From positions 186,001 to 250,000 of the forward strand of contig JBGTSJ010000005.1 of assembly GCA_041940305.1 (NCBI GenBank): a stretch of DNA of 64,000 nucleotides, read 5' to 3'. The notes under the pieces are model-generated. The model was not told the DNA's origin and ran no database searches. It saw nothing but the letters and a program-made list of their open reading frames with translations. Made by a program: the position numbers and the translations under genes. Numbering within the stretch: the first letter of the stretch is position 1; each line of letters opens with the position of its first letter. The stretch is from JBGTSJ01 sp041940305 (GTDB lineage: Bacteria > Planctomycetota > Planctomycetia > Planctomycetales > Planctomycetaceae). Of the stretch, positions 53,400 through 62,585 are shown one piece after another.

Positions 53400-54218
53400 A
53401 TGTCATTGTTCAAAGACAAAACCGGCGTCGTCTTCGGCATCGCCAACGACCGCTCCATCGCCTGGCACATCACCAAGGTGCTGCACGAGCAGGGGGCGAC
53501 GATGGGGTTCACCCATCTCCCCGACAAGGATCCCGCCCGGCCCAAGAACGAGAACAAGGTTCGCAAGCTCGTCGATCCCATCGGAGCCAGGCTCGTCACT
53601 CCCTGCGACGTGCAGAAGGACGAGGAACTGGATGCGACGTTCGGGCGGATCAAGGAAACGTTCGGCAAGATCGACTTCCTGATCCACAGCATCGCCTTCG
53701 CCCCGCCGGCCGATCTCACCGGTCCGGTCTACAACGTCAGCCGAGCCGGGTTCCAGCTGGCGATGGACATCAGCGCCTACAGCCTGATCGCCCTCGCCGG
53801 CCGCGCCCGCGAGATCCTCAATCCCGGCGGCAGCATCCTCTGCCTCACGTACCTCGGCGGCGAAAAGGTAATCCCCGGCTACAACCTCATGGGCCTCTGC
53901 AAGTCCGCCCTCGAAAGCGCCACCGAGTACCTCGCGTCCGAACTCGGCAAAGACAACATCCGCGTCAACGCCCTCAGCGCCGGGCCCGTGCGGACGATCA
54001 GCGCCAGCGGCGTCGGCGATTTCAAGAAGATGCTGCAGCTGTACGAGTCGTTCGCGCCGCTCCGCCGCAACATCACCGAGGAGGAGGTCGGCAAGGCCGG
54101 AATGTTCCTCCTCAGCGACCTCGCCAGCGGCATCACCGGCGAGACCCTCCACGTTGACAGCGGCTACCACATCATGGGCGGCCCCCCGCTCGACGCCATC
54201 GCCGGGGGCGCGGAGTGA
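53400..54218 (+). CDS. fabI: Enoyl-[acyl-carrier-protein] reductase
   Basis: A 272-residue NAD(P)H-dependent enoyl-ACP reductase for the last step of fatty acid elongation. The FabI pattern is clear: GVVFGIANDRSIAWHITK, HSIAFAPPADLTG, and a Y-x6-K active site in PGYNLMGLCKSALE (Tyr then Lys seven residues on). NIRVNALSAGPVRTISASGV and ITGETLHVDSGYHIMG complete the signature. It is preceded by the heptamer array and has a weak ribosome-binding site. Confidence 0.97.
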   Translation: MSLFKDKTGVVFGIANDRSIAWHITKVLHEQGATMGFTHLPDKDPARPKNENKVRKLVDPIGARLVTPCDVQKDEELDATFGRIKETFGKIDFLIHSIAFAPPADLTGPVYNVSRAGFQLAMDISAYSLIALAGRAREILNPGGSILCLTYLGGEKVIPGYNLMGLCKSALESATEYLASELGKDNIRVNALSAGPVRTISASGVGDFKKMLQLYESFAPLRRNITEEEVGKAGMFLLSDLASGITGETLHVDSGYHIMGGPPLDAIAGGAE

Positions 54219-54226
54219 AGTGATTG

Positions 54227-54451
54227 ATGGCAGATCACGGCCGAGTCCACTGCTGCGCGATGATGCGCAGGAACGTCGAATCAGTCTGTGACCAGCACCT
54301 CAGCCAATTCGACTGTCCTGATTGCCTGTTGCACTTCGACGAGACGACCGGGCAATACGGATTGATCGTGCATGACGGCGGCGGCTCGGTGGTGCGCATT
54401 GAGTTTTGTCCATGGTGCGGCGCCCGTCTTGGCTCGGCGCAGTCGAGGTGA
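54227..54451 (+). CDS. Small zinc-ribbon protein (DUF6980-like)
   Basis: A 74-residue protein. It has HCCAMMRRNVESVCDQH, CPDCLLHF, YGLIVHDGGGSVVRIEFCPWCG, with four or more metal-binding cysteines. This matches short zinc-binding proteins annotated DUF6980. It is in the cytoplasm and its function is unknown. It begins 8 nt after fabI's stop codon and ends 3 nt before the DUF4288-NUDIX gene, so the three are probably one transcript. Confidence 0.75.
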   Translation: MADHGRVHCCAMMRRNVESVCDQHLSQFDCPDCLLHFDETTGQYGLIVHDGGGSVVRIEFCPWCGARLGSAQSR

Positions 54452-54454
54452 AGT

Positions 54455-55192
54455 ATGGACGAGCCTTGGTATGCCGCTCGCTGTCACTTCATTGCCAGAC
54501 ACCCCTCGGAAGTTTCGCCCGCAACAGTATACGAGGAGCGAATTGTCCTCTTTCGTGCTGCGAACTTTAAAGAGGCGATGTCGGTAGCCGAAGCAGAAGC
54601 GCGAGCATATGCCGGAGAGTGCCCAGGTCGCGAGTACCTGGATTATGTGGACGTTTTCCACCTCTTCGAGGATCAGGTCGGCCACGGCACTGAAGTCTTC
54701 TCCTTGATGAGGCGATCCGAGCTATCGCCCGAGGAGTACTTGAGCACGTTCTTCGATACAGGGCAGGAGTACATGAGCCGTGGAAACGAGATCGGCATCG
54801 CCGTCGTCGAGCACCAGGGCCGCTACCTCGTCGGCACACGCGGCCCCGACGGACCGCTCCCCGGCTACGCCGAGTTCCCCGGCGGCAAATGCGATCTCGA
54901 CGAGGAGACCCCCGCCGGCGCCGCCATCCGTGAGTGCTTCGAGGAAACCGGCCTGCGAGCCGAGATCGTCGAGCCGCTGCTGGAGCGCGAGTTCGACTAC
55001 CCGCATGGCCGCGTCGATCTCCGGTTCTTCCTCTGCCGCCCGGCTGCCGGCAGCGACGTGAATGATCTTCGCGGTACGTTCCACTGGGCGGATGCCGGTA
55101 CGTTGTCGCGGCTGAAGTTTCCCGAGGCGAATGGACCGGTCATCGACAAGTTGCTGGACCGGGCCGGAAGGGAGACCGGCAACTCCTGCTGA
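54455..55192 (+). CDS. DUF4288 - NUDIX hydrolase fusion
   Basis: A 245-residue protein. Residues 1-105 look like DUF4288 (WYAARCHFIARH, YEERIVLFRAANFKEAMSVA, YLDYVDVFHLFED). Residues 107-240 are a MutT-type NUDIX hydrolase: GYAEFPGGKC ... EETPAGAAIRECFEETGL is the NUDIX box, with one extra residue between the Gly and the first Glu. The NUDIX part is preceded by AGGAGTAC-ATG (54774), which looks like an old ribosome-binding site and start, so the protein may be a recent fusion or have internal initiation. The substrate (8-oxo-dGTP or another nucleotide) is unknown. Confidence 0.85.
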   Translation: MDEPWYAARCHFIARHPSEVSPATVYEERIVLFRAANFKEAMSVAEAEARAYAGECPGREYLDYVDVFHLFEDQVGHGTEVFSLMRRSELSPEEYLSTFFDTGQEYMSRGNEIGIAVVEHQGRYLVGTRGPDGPLPGYAEFPGGKCDLDEETPAGAAIRECFEETGLRAEIVEPLLEREFDYPHGRVDLRFFLCRPAAGSDVNDLRGTFHWADAGTLSRLKFPEANGPVIDKLLDRAGRETGNSC

Positions 55193-55227
55193 TCCCGTCA
55201 GTCGTCGCGATCGATGAGGGCCATTGG

Positions 55228-55677
55228 ATGGAGAAACATTCCGAGCTCGAGCCTCCGGACAAGACGCAACGTCCGGGGCAATCGCAGGGGGATGCCGCGG
55301 ATCGAGCCTGGAAGCGGCAATCGCTGTTGCGAATCCCGCTGTGGATGCTGGCTGCCGGTTTCGCCACTGGATTCTTCGGCGAAGGGGATCTGCTCGATCT
55401 GATCGTGCAGGTCATTGCGACGGTGGCCTTCCTGGTCCTGCTGCACCGGTGGTGTGCGGCCGATGCCCGTCTGCATCGCATCGAACTGTGGCGGTACTTC
55501 CTCGTCACACTGGTCGTCTGTCCCGGCCCGCTGCTCGTGGTTCCCATCCATCTCCTGCGGACTCGCGGCATTCGCGGGATACTGTCCATTCTGCTGGCAC
55601 TGGCCTATTTCATCGCCGTCTGCATCGTGCAGACGCTGGGCTTCTTTGCCGGTGCGTTCGTCGGCGGGAACCTGTAG
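55228..55677 (+). CDS. Hypothetical membrane protein
   Basis: A 149-residue protein with a charged N-terminus (about 35 residues) and three to four membrane helices (about 37-52, 57-72, 90-107 and 118-143). RIELWRYFLVTLVVCPGPLLV lies in the middle. No motif is recognised. GAGGG precedes the start, and it follows the NUDIX gene on the same strand. Confidence 0.7.
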   Translation: MEKHSELEPPDKTQRPGQSQGDAADRAWKRQSLLRIPLWMLAAGFATGFFGEGDLLDLIVQVIATVAFLVLLHRWCAADARLHRIELWRYFLVTLVVCPGPLLVVPIHLLRTRGIRGILSILLALAYFIAVCIVQTLGFFAGAFVGGNL

Positions 55678-55804
55678 GCAGGCTGACAGCCCACGGTCGC
55701 AATGAAGCACACTGCGGTGATCCCGGTTGACGGTCTCCGCCAGGGCACAACGAGAGCAACCCGTTGCCGACGCATCCACGGCCGCGCGGCGACGCTCAAA
55801 TAGA

Positions 55805-55835
55805 AAGACCCGGCTTCATTGCGAAGCCGGGTCTT
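55805..55835 (-). terminator. Terminator after the acidic lipoprotein gene
   Basis: A perfect 13-bp stem (AAGACCCGGCTTC with GAAGCCGGGTCTT), loop ATTGC, with a T-rich minus-strand flank. It lies 39 nt past the gene that ends at 55874 and belongs to the same hairpin family as 955 and 39786. Confidence 0.8.
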
Positions 55836-55873
55836 GTCTTCTGGCCGTGGCCGCGACGGGCGCGGCAGGTCAA

Positions 55874-56194
55874 CTACGGAGCGGCCGGCTCTTCGGTCGT
55901 CTCGGCAGCCGGAGCTTCCGTCGACTCAGCAGCCGGATCTTCCGTCGTCGGCTCTTCGGTCGTGGTGTCGCCCGGGATCGTCGGCTCCTCGGAGACGGCC
56001 GGATCTTCGGTGATCGGCGCCGGGTCCTCAACGGCCGGAGTCGGATCTTCGGTGGTCATCCCCGGATCGCCGGGCATCGGGGTCTCGGTCGGGGTCACGA
56101 TCGGATCGCTGACGTCCGTCGCTTCCTCAGCCGCACATCCAACCAGCCAGCCGCACAGGCAGGCGACGCTCAGAATTCCCATCAGCTTCTTCAT
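55874..56194 (-). CDS. Small acidic Thr/Pro/Glu-rich lipoprotein
   Basis: A 106-residue lipoprotein. MKKLMGILSVACLCGWLVGC has a lipobox (LVGC, Cys20). The rest is low-complexity, with repeats such as TTEDPTPAVEDPAP and TTTEEPTTEDPAAE ending STEAPAAETTEEPAAP. It is probably disordered and surface-exposed; no fold or function is visible. GAGGAG before the start supports the shorter reading frame; the frame continues upstream without coding character. Confidence 0.8.
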   Translation of the reverse strand: MKKLMGILSVACLCGWLVGCAAEEATDVSDPIVTPTETPMPGDPGMTTEDPTPAVEDPAPITEDPAVSEEPTIPGDTTTEEPTTEDPAAESTEAPAAETTEEPAAP

Positions 56195-56740
56195 GGTCTG
56201 CTCCTCAGATGGCAAACGCAGTTGCAACTTGCTGCCGGAACAACACTTCCTGCAGCCTCCCCCATCCACCGCGGATGCGCGGGGAGCGATCTGCGTATTG
56301 GAGCCATCAGAACTTGAGTTTATTCCCGTGAATCTCATGCTCGGCCCCCGATTCACGACTTCTCCCCCCGGAGGTGAAACAGGGAAGGACGCAACGAATT
56401 GTGGATCCAGGTAGTCTGCCCGAAGCCCGCAGGCCCGGCGCCTCGCGTTGCCTGCAAGATGCGTCGACACAAACCACTACCAAATAAAACGATACGGCGC
56501 GACATCGTCACGCCCCCTACGACCGCTGCAACGCGAACAACCCGCAAACCCTGCCACGGTTCCCGTTTCCTTCAACTCCCGACCTCGCAAACGCCGAAAA
56601 ACCAGAACAACCGTCATCGTCGGTACGACCCGTACATCCGGACCATCCGGTGGTGGCTGGCAATGCGCCATTTCTCCGCGTCCTTACCGGGGCCGCGGCA
56701 CTCCTTGTGAGTGACGTTCAGCACGATGCTGGAGCAATCG
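56195..56740 (+). other. Intergenic region between divergent genes
   Basis: 546 nt between the lipoprotein and the giant gene. I see no coding-like frame and no clear repeat. A small CCGCG-GATG-CGCGG hairpin lies near 56265. Promoters for both genes should be here but I cannot place them. Confidence 0.4.
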
Positions 56741-59700
56741 ATGATCAGGACATGGAAGTGCTGGCTGGGAGCCTTCGCGGTCTGTGCCCTCCTGTCTCCC
56801 GCAGGATCAGCGCAAGTCATTGAAGGTGACGCCTTTGGCACAGCGCGCGTCCAGCCGGACCCCCTCAACGCCCTGAGGCCGGCCGACGGGGCCTATGAAC
56901 CGATCTGGCTCGATGACTTCCAGCCTCCCCCGGGAGTGGGAGTCGATATCGTCACCGTCCCCCAGGACGGAGGGGTGGGCTACGCCGTCACCAACGATAT
57001 CGAGGCCATCCTCTATCGCATCGGACGCGTCAACCGTCACTATCCCGGACTGGAGGATGACGGCTTCACGAGCGCCGGCGCCTTCATCCCGGTGCAGGTC
57101 TACGACGGCAACTCCGCCCTCATCGCGATCAACCCCCGGGCGTTCGTCTCGGACAACGGCCGCGGCGGCATCAACCTCGGTGCCACGATGCGGCGGTACT
57201 CGCCGCAGCTCAAGCGCGTCTTCGTCCTCTCCAACTGGTTCGACTACGACCAGGCCGGACACGAAGGCTACGCCCAGTACGGTATTCACGCCGCCACCAT
57301 CGGACAGTACTGGTCGCTCCGTGGAAACATCAACCTCCCCGTCGGCGAGTCCAGCAATGTGCTTCGCCAGAACTTCACGACCGAGTTTCTCAACGATCAG
57401 CTGATCGTCCACGGCGTCGGCAAGATCGAGATGGCGTATCAGCAGTTCGAGACGGAGTTCGCCGTCCCCGTCCCCTACTTCGCCCGCTACGGATTTGAGC
57501 TCGGACTGGGTTACTACTACCTCAACGGCGCGGACAACGGCGCCGAGGACGGTCACGGAGTGAGCACGCGGCTGGAAGCCCAGGTCACCGAAGACCTCTG
57601 GGCGAACGCCCTGGTCACCAGCGACGGCGTGTTCGGCAGCAACCTGTCGCTCAACTTTGAACTCACACTCCCCAACGGCGCTCCCTCGCGGATCATGCGC
57701 CGCCTGCCGACGCAGCAGTACCTGATGGCCTCGGATCGCCGGTCGTACCGCGTGATGCGCGACGTCGCCCGCTACGAGTCCACCACCGCTGCCGTGGATC
57801 CGAAAGACGGCAATCCGCTCCGCATCGCCCACATCGACCCCAACGGCGGCGGCGGCCCTGGCGTGTTCAACTCGATCCTGGCCTTCGAGAGTTTGAACGA
57901 CGCGGCGCAGGCGGACTACGACATCATCCTCGTCCGCGGTCGCAACGACGGCTCGGACACCAACCTGAATACGACGATCACTCTGTTCGACTGCCAGCAG
58001 TTGCTCGGCACCGGTATTCCGCACATTGTCGATACGCAGAATCGCGGACCCGTTCTGCTCCCCGATCTGCCGTATGACACGCCCTACGTCACCAACAGCG
58101 GCGCCCCCGGCCTCGACGTCGTCCGCCTGGCCGACATGAACGTCGTCTCCGGCCTGTTCATCGACGCCGGCGGCACGGCCAACGGCATCAACGGTCTCGA
58201 CGCCGGCGACTTCGGCGTCCGCGACTTCAACATCAATCGCAACATTATCCGCAACGCGATCGTCGGCATCGATATCGCCGTCGAGAACACCGTCACCGGC
58301 GAGGACATGACCGGCATCATCGACAGCAACACCATCGAGCTGACGAGCGACGACGGCGTGCAGATCGTCTACAACGGCATCGGCGTGCCGGTCTCCGACG
58401 AACTGAACCTGCAGATCACCAACAACACCTTCCAGGGCACGCTCGGCGAGGCCGTCGATATCGACGTCAGCGGCAACGCCGTCGTCAATCTCGACATCTC
58501 CGACAACGAGCTGTTCCTGCTGCAACAGAACCAGTTCATCACGGGCACCAACTTCCTCGGCAGCACCATCAACGAGTCCGGCTTCATCCCGCCGGACACG
58601 ATGGGCGCGGTCGGCCTGGATCACATCGTCGAGATGCTCAACGGCGTCTTCGCCATCTACGACAAGGACACCGGCGCACTCATCAGCCGCATCACGCTCG
58701 ACGAGTTCTGGACAGACGTCGCCGACGTCCTGATTCCGGCCGGCGACCTCACATTCGATCCGCGCATCATCTACGACCCCACCGTGGACCGGTACTTCGC
58801 GGTCTCGATCGACGGCGGCGCACCGGCGGCCGGCATCGTCAGCAACAACGTCTATGTTGCGGTCTCCGCCACCAGCGATCCGACCGGCGAGTGGCACGGA
58901 TTCCAGTTCGTCGCCGATTCGATCGACGGCGTCCGCTTCAACGACTACGTCACCCTCGGCGTCGATGCCCGCGGCATCTACATGACGACCAACAACTTCC
59001 TGACCCCCACCACCAACGGCTTCGACGTATCGCTGTACTACATTCCCAAGGCCGACCTCCTCGGCCCCAATCCGACCATTGCCAACATGCAGCGGTTCGA
59101 GAACCTGAACGCCTCCGCGCTCGGGTATGGCAGCACTCTGCAACCCGCGATCGACTTTGGACCAGAGGACGGCACGGAGATCCTCTCCAATCCCGGCTCG
59201 GGCACGATCCTCATCGGCTCCGAACTCACCGACGCCGGCGGCGGCACGCTGGTTCTCAGCCTGCCCGATCCCATCACCGTCCCACCGTTTCTCACCGCCC
59301 CCGGCGGCGAGCAGCCGAACCTGCCACCGATCTTCCCATTCCTGCTGGAGAACGTCAGTCCGCGGTTCACATCCAATGTTGTCAAAGTGGATGGCAGCCT
59401 GTGGGCCGCCCATACTGTCCTCGGCGTCACAGGTCGGTCCGCCGTCCGCTGGTATGAGATCGATGCGGACACGAACAATCTCCTCCAGACCGGTCTGATC
59501 GAAGACGCGAACCTCGACTTCCTCGACTCCTCGATCGCAGTCAACAACCTCGGACAGGTCTTGATTGGATTCACGGGGACCGGTCCCAACCAGTTTGCCT
59601 CCAGCATGGCGGTCGCCGGCACCACCCAGGGGGGGGTGACCACCTTCGGCACACCCCAAGTCCTCGCGCCGGGTATGGGTGACTACTTCGTCACCTTCGG

Positions 59701-62407
59701 CAGCGGCCGCAACCGCTGGGGCGACTACAGCGCCACGATGGTGGACCCGGAATCGCGGAACGGCAACCACTTCTGGACGTTCCAGGAACTCGTCGTCCGC
59801 GACGACGTCTGGGGCGTGCAGATCACCGAGGTCATCGGCGGCCTTGGCGGCGGCGGCGGCATCAGCGTGACCGCCAACGACACGGCCATGATCACCGGCG
59901 ACATCAGTCGTAACAACATCATGGGCGGCACCGGTAACGGCCTGTCAATCATCGCCAACGACATGTCCACCATCGATCTGACCGGCTCGATCGACGACAA
60001 CGTGATCACCGGCGTCTCCGGCAGCGGCATGTTCTTCGCCAGCACGGGACCGGGTTCCTCGTTGGAGATCGAAGGTGCGCGCAACACCGTCACCGGCAAC
60101 GGCGAGAACGGACTCTTCATGCAGTCGTTCGGCACCTCCTTCATGTCCGTCGAGTTCGCCAACTCGCAGTTCGACGAGAACGCGGAGCGCGGCGTCCAGG
60201 CCGAGGCCAACGACGCCAGCACTCTGGTGTTCCGCTTCAACAGCCCGTTTGATCCGCTCGCGTCCGGACCTTCCTCCGCCTCTAACAACACCCTGCAGGG
60301 CATCAACCTCAAGGGCTTCGACGCCGCCACCCTCGACGCCATCATCGACGGCGTGATTGTGGACGGCAACGGCGACGCCGGCATCTCGGTCACCATGGAG
60401 AACAACTCCATCGGGCTGGTGGACATCCTCAACAGCGACATCATCAACACGGTGGACGGCCCGCATCCGGACTTCGGCGGCGAGGGCGTCGTGTTCCGTA
60501 CCTTCGGCGACTCGAATCTGGTCGCCACCATCACCGACAGCTTCATCGACAGCAACTTCGGCAACGGCGTCCGCGCCCAGGCCGACGGCACCTCGTTCCT
60601 CGACCTGACCATCGATCCCACGGTCATCACCAACAACGGCACCGAAGCCAACCCGGCCGACGGCATCGTCATCGACCGCCGCGGCAGCAGCATCATGACC
60701 GTCCTGCTGGAAGACCTGATCGTCGAGAACAACCGCCGCAACGGCCTCACCGTGCTGGCCTCAGGCGCCAGCACCGGCGCCGTCGCCGACGTCACCATTA
60801 CCTCCAACCGCAACTCGTTCTCCGAGAACATCGCCGGGGACGGCATCAACTACAACATCACCGGCGCGGCCGCGGTGTACGCCGTGCACACGCTCGACGT
60901 CGTGGACGCCAACGGCGGCGACGGCGTGGACGTGACCACCAACGTCAACTCCTTCTTCGGGTTCCCGCCGGCCCCGCCGCTCGGACTCCCGTCCGTGTTC
61001 GACAGCCTGCAGGTCACCAACAACGGCGGCAACGGCTACGTCTTTACGCAGAACGGCAACAGCACCCTGCTCGCCGACATCGTCAGCGACGCCGTGGCCA
61101 GCTCGTCCCTCATTCAGCTCAACACTCTGGACGGCATCGAAGTCAACCACGCCGGCACCGGCGGCCTGACCTCGGTCCGCATCGGCGACGCCGGCAACGC
61201 CTTCCCCGACGTGACCATCAACCAGAACCTGGTCGATGCCGTCGACATCAACATCACCGGCATCGGCGGAGTCGCCAACGTCACCATCGCCAACACGCAA
61301 ATCAACGGCGCCCGCCTCATCGGCTCGCCGGCTGATCCGGGTGTCACCGTCAACTACACCGGTTCCAATGTCGATGCCGAAGTCTGGATCGGACAGGACA
61401 TGGGCGACGACCACACGCTCGGCACGGCCGACGACGCCCGTGCCCAGGTCGTCATCACCGACATCGGTGCGATCGGCGACGTGGACGGCGACGGCGACCT
61501 CGACGGCGATGGCGTGGACGTCCTGTACAATCCCGAAGCCAACGGTGATCTCCGCTTCCTGATGGTCGGCTCAATCGTCGGCGGATTCTCCGGCTCGATC
61601 GGCGGCGACGGCGTGGACATCCGCGTCCAGGACAGCGGCTTCATCGCCGAGTTCTACGAGAACCTGATCTCCGGCGCGGCCGGCGACGGCGTCCGCTTCA
61701 CCACCATGGCCGAGAATATCAACGGCGACCGGCCCGTCGTGCCGCCCGATATCGACGGTCCCAACGGCAACGGCGTCAACGACAACGTCAGCCCCGGAAA
61801 CCCGTTCCTTCTGGCTCGGCCGGATTATGTCTTCCCTTGGGGTGATCTCGATGCCATCGACTTTAGCACGGATCTGATCTTCGGAGATCCGCTCGCCGGG
61901 CCCGGCTTTGGTGGAAACATCGTCACCGGCAACGCCAATGGCCTCGTCCTGGCGGTCGGCGCCGCAACGGAACAGAACGTCATCGTCCACGGCAACGATC
62001 TGCGCGGCAACACGAACTTCGACTTCGTGACCGGCACTCTGACCAACAATATCGCCACGCAGGCGCTGTCGATCGACGACGACAACCCGGAAGGGGACCT
62101 CGATACGGTTCAGCTTGATCCGCTGGCCCACCTCAACCTGTTCTTCGGCGACTCGACCCCTGGCGGCGAGAACATCAACATCGGCAACACGCTCAATCCG
62201 TCCACCACGGGCGGTGTATGGACGGCCGGCGACGTGTTCAAGGCCGCCGGACGTCCGATCCTCGCCAACTTCCAGGTCGTGGTTCCCGACGAGGTCTTCC
62301 CGCCCGCCGACAACATCTTCACGCTGTTCGGGGCGGATACCGACGAGTCTGCGATCTTCCTCGGCAACGGCTACAACGTCCTGCCCGGCATCGGGACCAT
62401 CCAGTAG
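56741..62407 (+). CDS. Giant secreted beta-helix protein with N-terminal barrel-like region
   Basis: 1,888 residues. A signal peptide (MIRTWKCWLGAFAVCALLSP) ends near residue 25. Residues about 45-330 contain repeated amphipathic strands (GGINLGATMRRYSPQLKRVF, SLRGNINLPVG, HGVSTRLEAQVTEDLWANAL), similar to inverse-autotransporter barrels of intimin/invasin type. Residues about 460-600 and 1030-1700 form right-handed beta-helix repeats (NNT, DNx, ITNN turns). Between them (about 602-1030) sits a propeller-like block starting FLGSTINESGFIPPDTMGAVG. A short DVDGDGDLDGDGVD calcium-loop stretch lies near 1580. The start at 56741 has GGAG 7 nt upstream; GTG 56711 and ATG 56726 are alternatives. It is probably a cell-surface adhesin or enzyme, which is inference. 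Confidence 0.75.
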   Translation: MIRTWKCWLGAFAVCALLSPAGSAQVIEGDAFGTARVQPDPLNALRPADGAYEPIWLDDFQPPPGVGVDIVTVPQDGGVGYAVTNDIEAILYRIGRVNRHYPGLEDDGFTSAGAFIPVQVYDGNSALIAINPRAFVSDNGRGGINLGATMRRYSPQLKRVFVLSNWFDYDQAGHEGYAQYGIHAATIGQYWSLRGNINLPVGESSNVLRQNFTTEFLNDQLIVHGVGKIEMAYQQFETEFAVPVPYFARYGFELGLGYYYLNGADNGAEDGHGVSTRLEAQVTEDLWANALVTSDGVFGSNLSLNFELTLPNGAPSRIMRRLPTQQYLMASDRRSYRVMRDVARYESTTAAVDPKDGNPLRIAHIDPNGGGGPGVFNSILAFESLNDAAQADYDIILVRGRNDGSDTNLNTTITLFDCQQLLGTGIPHIVDTQNRGPVLLPDLPYDTPYVTNSGAPGLDVVRLADMNVVSGLFIDAGGTANGINGLDAGDFGVRDFNINRNIIRNAIVGIDIAVENTVTGEDMTGIIDSNTIELTSDDGVQIVYNGIGVPVSDELNLQITNNTFQGTLGEAVDIDVSGNAVVNLDISDNELFLLQQNQFITGTNFLGSTINESGFIPPDTMGAVGLDHIVEMLNGVFAIYDKDTGALISRITLDEFWTDVADVLIPAGDLTFDPRIIYDPTVDRYFAVSIDGGAPAAGIVSNNVYVAVSATSDPTGEWHGFQFVADSIDGVRFNDYVTLGVDARGIYMTTNNFLTPTTNGFDVSLYYIPKADLLGPNPTIANMQRFENLNASALGYGSTLQPAIDFGPEDGTEILSNPGSGTILIGSELTDAGGGTLVLSLPDPITVPPFLTAPGGEQPNLPPIFPFLLENVSPRFTSNVVKVDGSLWAAHTVLGVTGRSAVRWYEIDADTNNLLQTGLIEDANLDFLDSSIAVNNLGQVLIGFTGTGPNQFASSMAVAGTTQGGVTTFGTPQVLAPGMGDYFVTFGSGRNRWGDYSATMVDPESRNGNHFWTFQELVVRDDVWGVQITEVIGGLGGGGGISVTANDTAMITGDISRNNIMGGTGNGLSIIANDMSTIDLTGSIDDNVITGVSGSGMFFASTGPGSSLEIEGARNTVTGNGENGLFMQSFGTSFMSVEFANSQFDENAERGVQAEANDASTLVFRFNSPFDPLASGPSSASNNTLQGINLKGFDAATLDAIIDGVIVDGNGDAGISVTMENNSIGLVDILNSDIINTVDGPHPDFGGEGVVFRTFGDSNLVATITDSFIDSNFGNGVRAQADGTSFLDLTIDPTVITNNGTEANPADGIVIDRRGSSIMTVLLEDLIVENNRRNGLTVLASGASTGAVADVTITSNRNSFSENIAGDGINYNITGAAAVYAVHTLDVVDANGGDGVDVTTNVNSFFGFPPAPPLGLPSVFDSLQVTNNGGNGYVFTQNGNSTLLADIVSDAVASSSLIQLNTLDGIEVNHAGTGGLTSVRIGDAGNAFPDVTINQNLVDAVDINITGIGGVANVTIANTQINGARLIGSPADPGVTVNYTGSNVDAEVWIGQDMGDDHTLGTADDARAQVVITDIGAIGDVDGDGDLDGDGVDVLYNPEANGDLRFLMVGSIVGGFSGSIGGDGVDIRVQDSGFIAEFYENLISGAAGDGVRFTTMAENINGDRPVVPPDIDGPNGNGVNDNVSPGNPFLLARPDYVFPWGDLDAIDFSTDLIFGDPLAGPGFGGNIVTGNANGLVLAVGAATEQNVIVHGNDLRGNTNFDFVTGTLTNNIATQALSIDDDNPEGDLDTVQLDPLAHLNLFFGDSTPGGENINIGNTLNPSTTGGVWTAGDVFKAAGRPILANFQVVVPDEVFPPADNIFTLFGADTDESAIFLGNGYNVLPGIGTIQ

Positions 62408-62432
62408 CCTTCGCCTTATCCTGACCTGCACC

Positions 62433-62463
62433 CACGGCCGCGCGAGCCCATCGCGCGGCCGTG
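62433..62463 (+). terminator. Terminator after the giant gene
   Basis: A perfect 13-bp GC-rich stem (CACGGCCGCGCGA with TCGCGCGGCCGTG), 5-nt loop, then TTGCATT. It lies 25 nt past the stop codon. Confidence 0.9.
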
Positions 62464-62585
62464 TTGCATTGACGAGCACCTTGATCCAGCCGGGTTCGCG
62501 CCGTCACTCCGTCTTGTTCGCCTGCGGAGACCTGTGCTAAAAGTCCCCGCGACGACGCCCGCGATCAAACAGCAAGGATGCGCCT

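Noticed and set aside
54774..55192. Separate NUDIX gene starting at 54774
   Set aside because: The frame is continuous with the DUF4288 part and there is no stop between them. One fused gene is the simpler call, with internal initiation noted as possible.
56807..59770. A long open frame on the minus strand opposite the giant secreted protein gene (and similar ones opposite sucA, the ceramidase-like/glgC pair and the cyclase)
   Set aside because: High GC content and strong third-position bias of the real genes keep the opposite strand open. The antisense translations are monotonous in Val, Asp, Arg and Gly with no recognisable motif or start signal.
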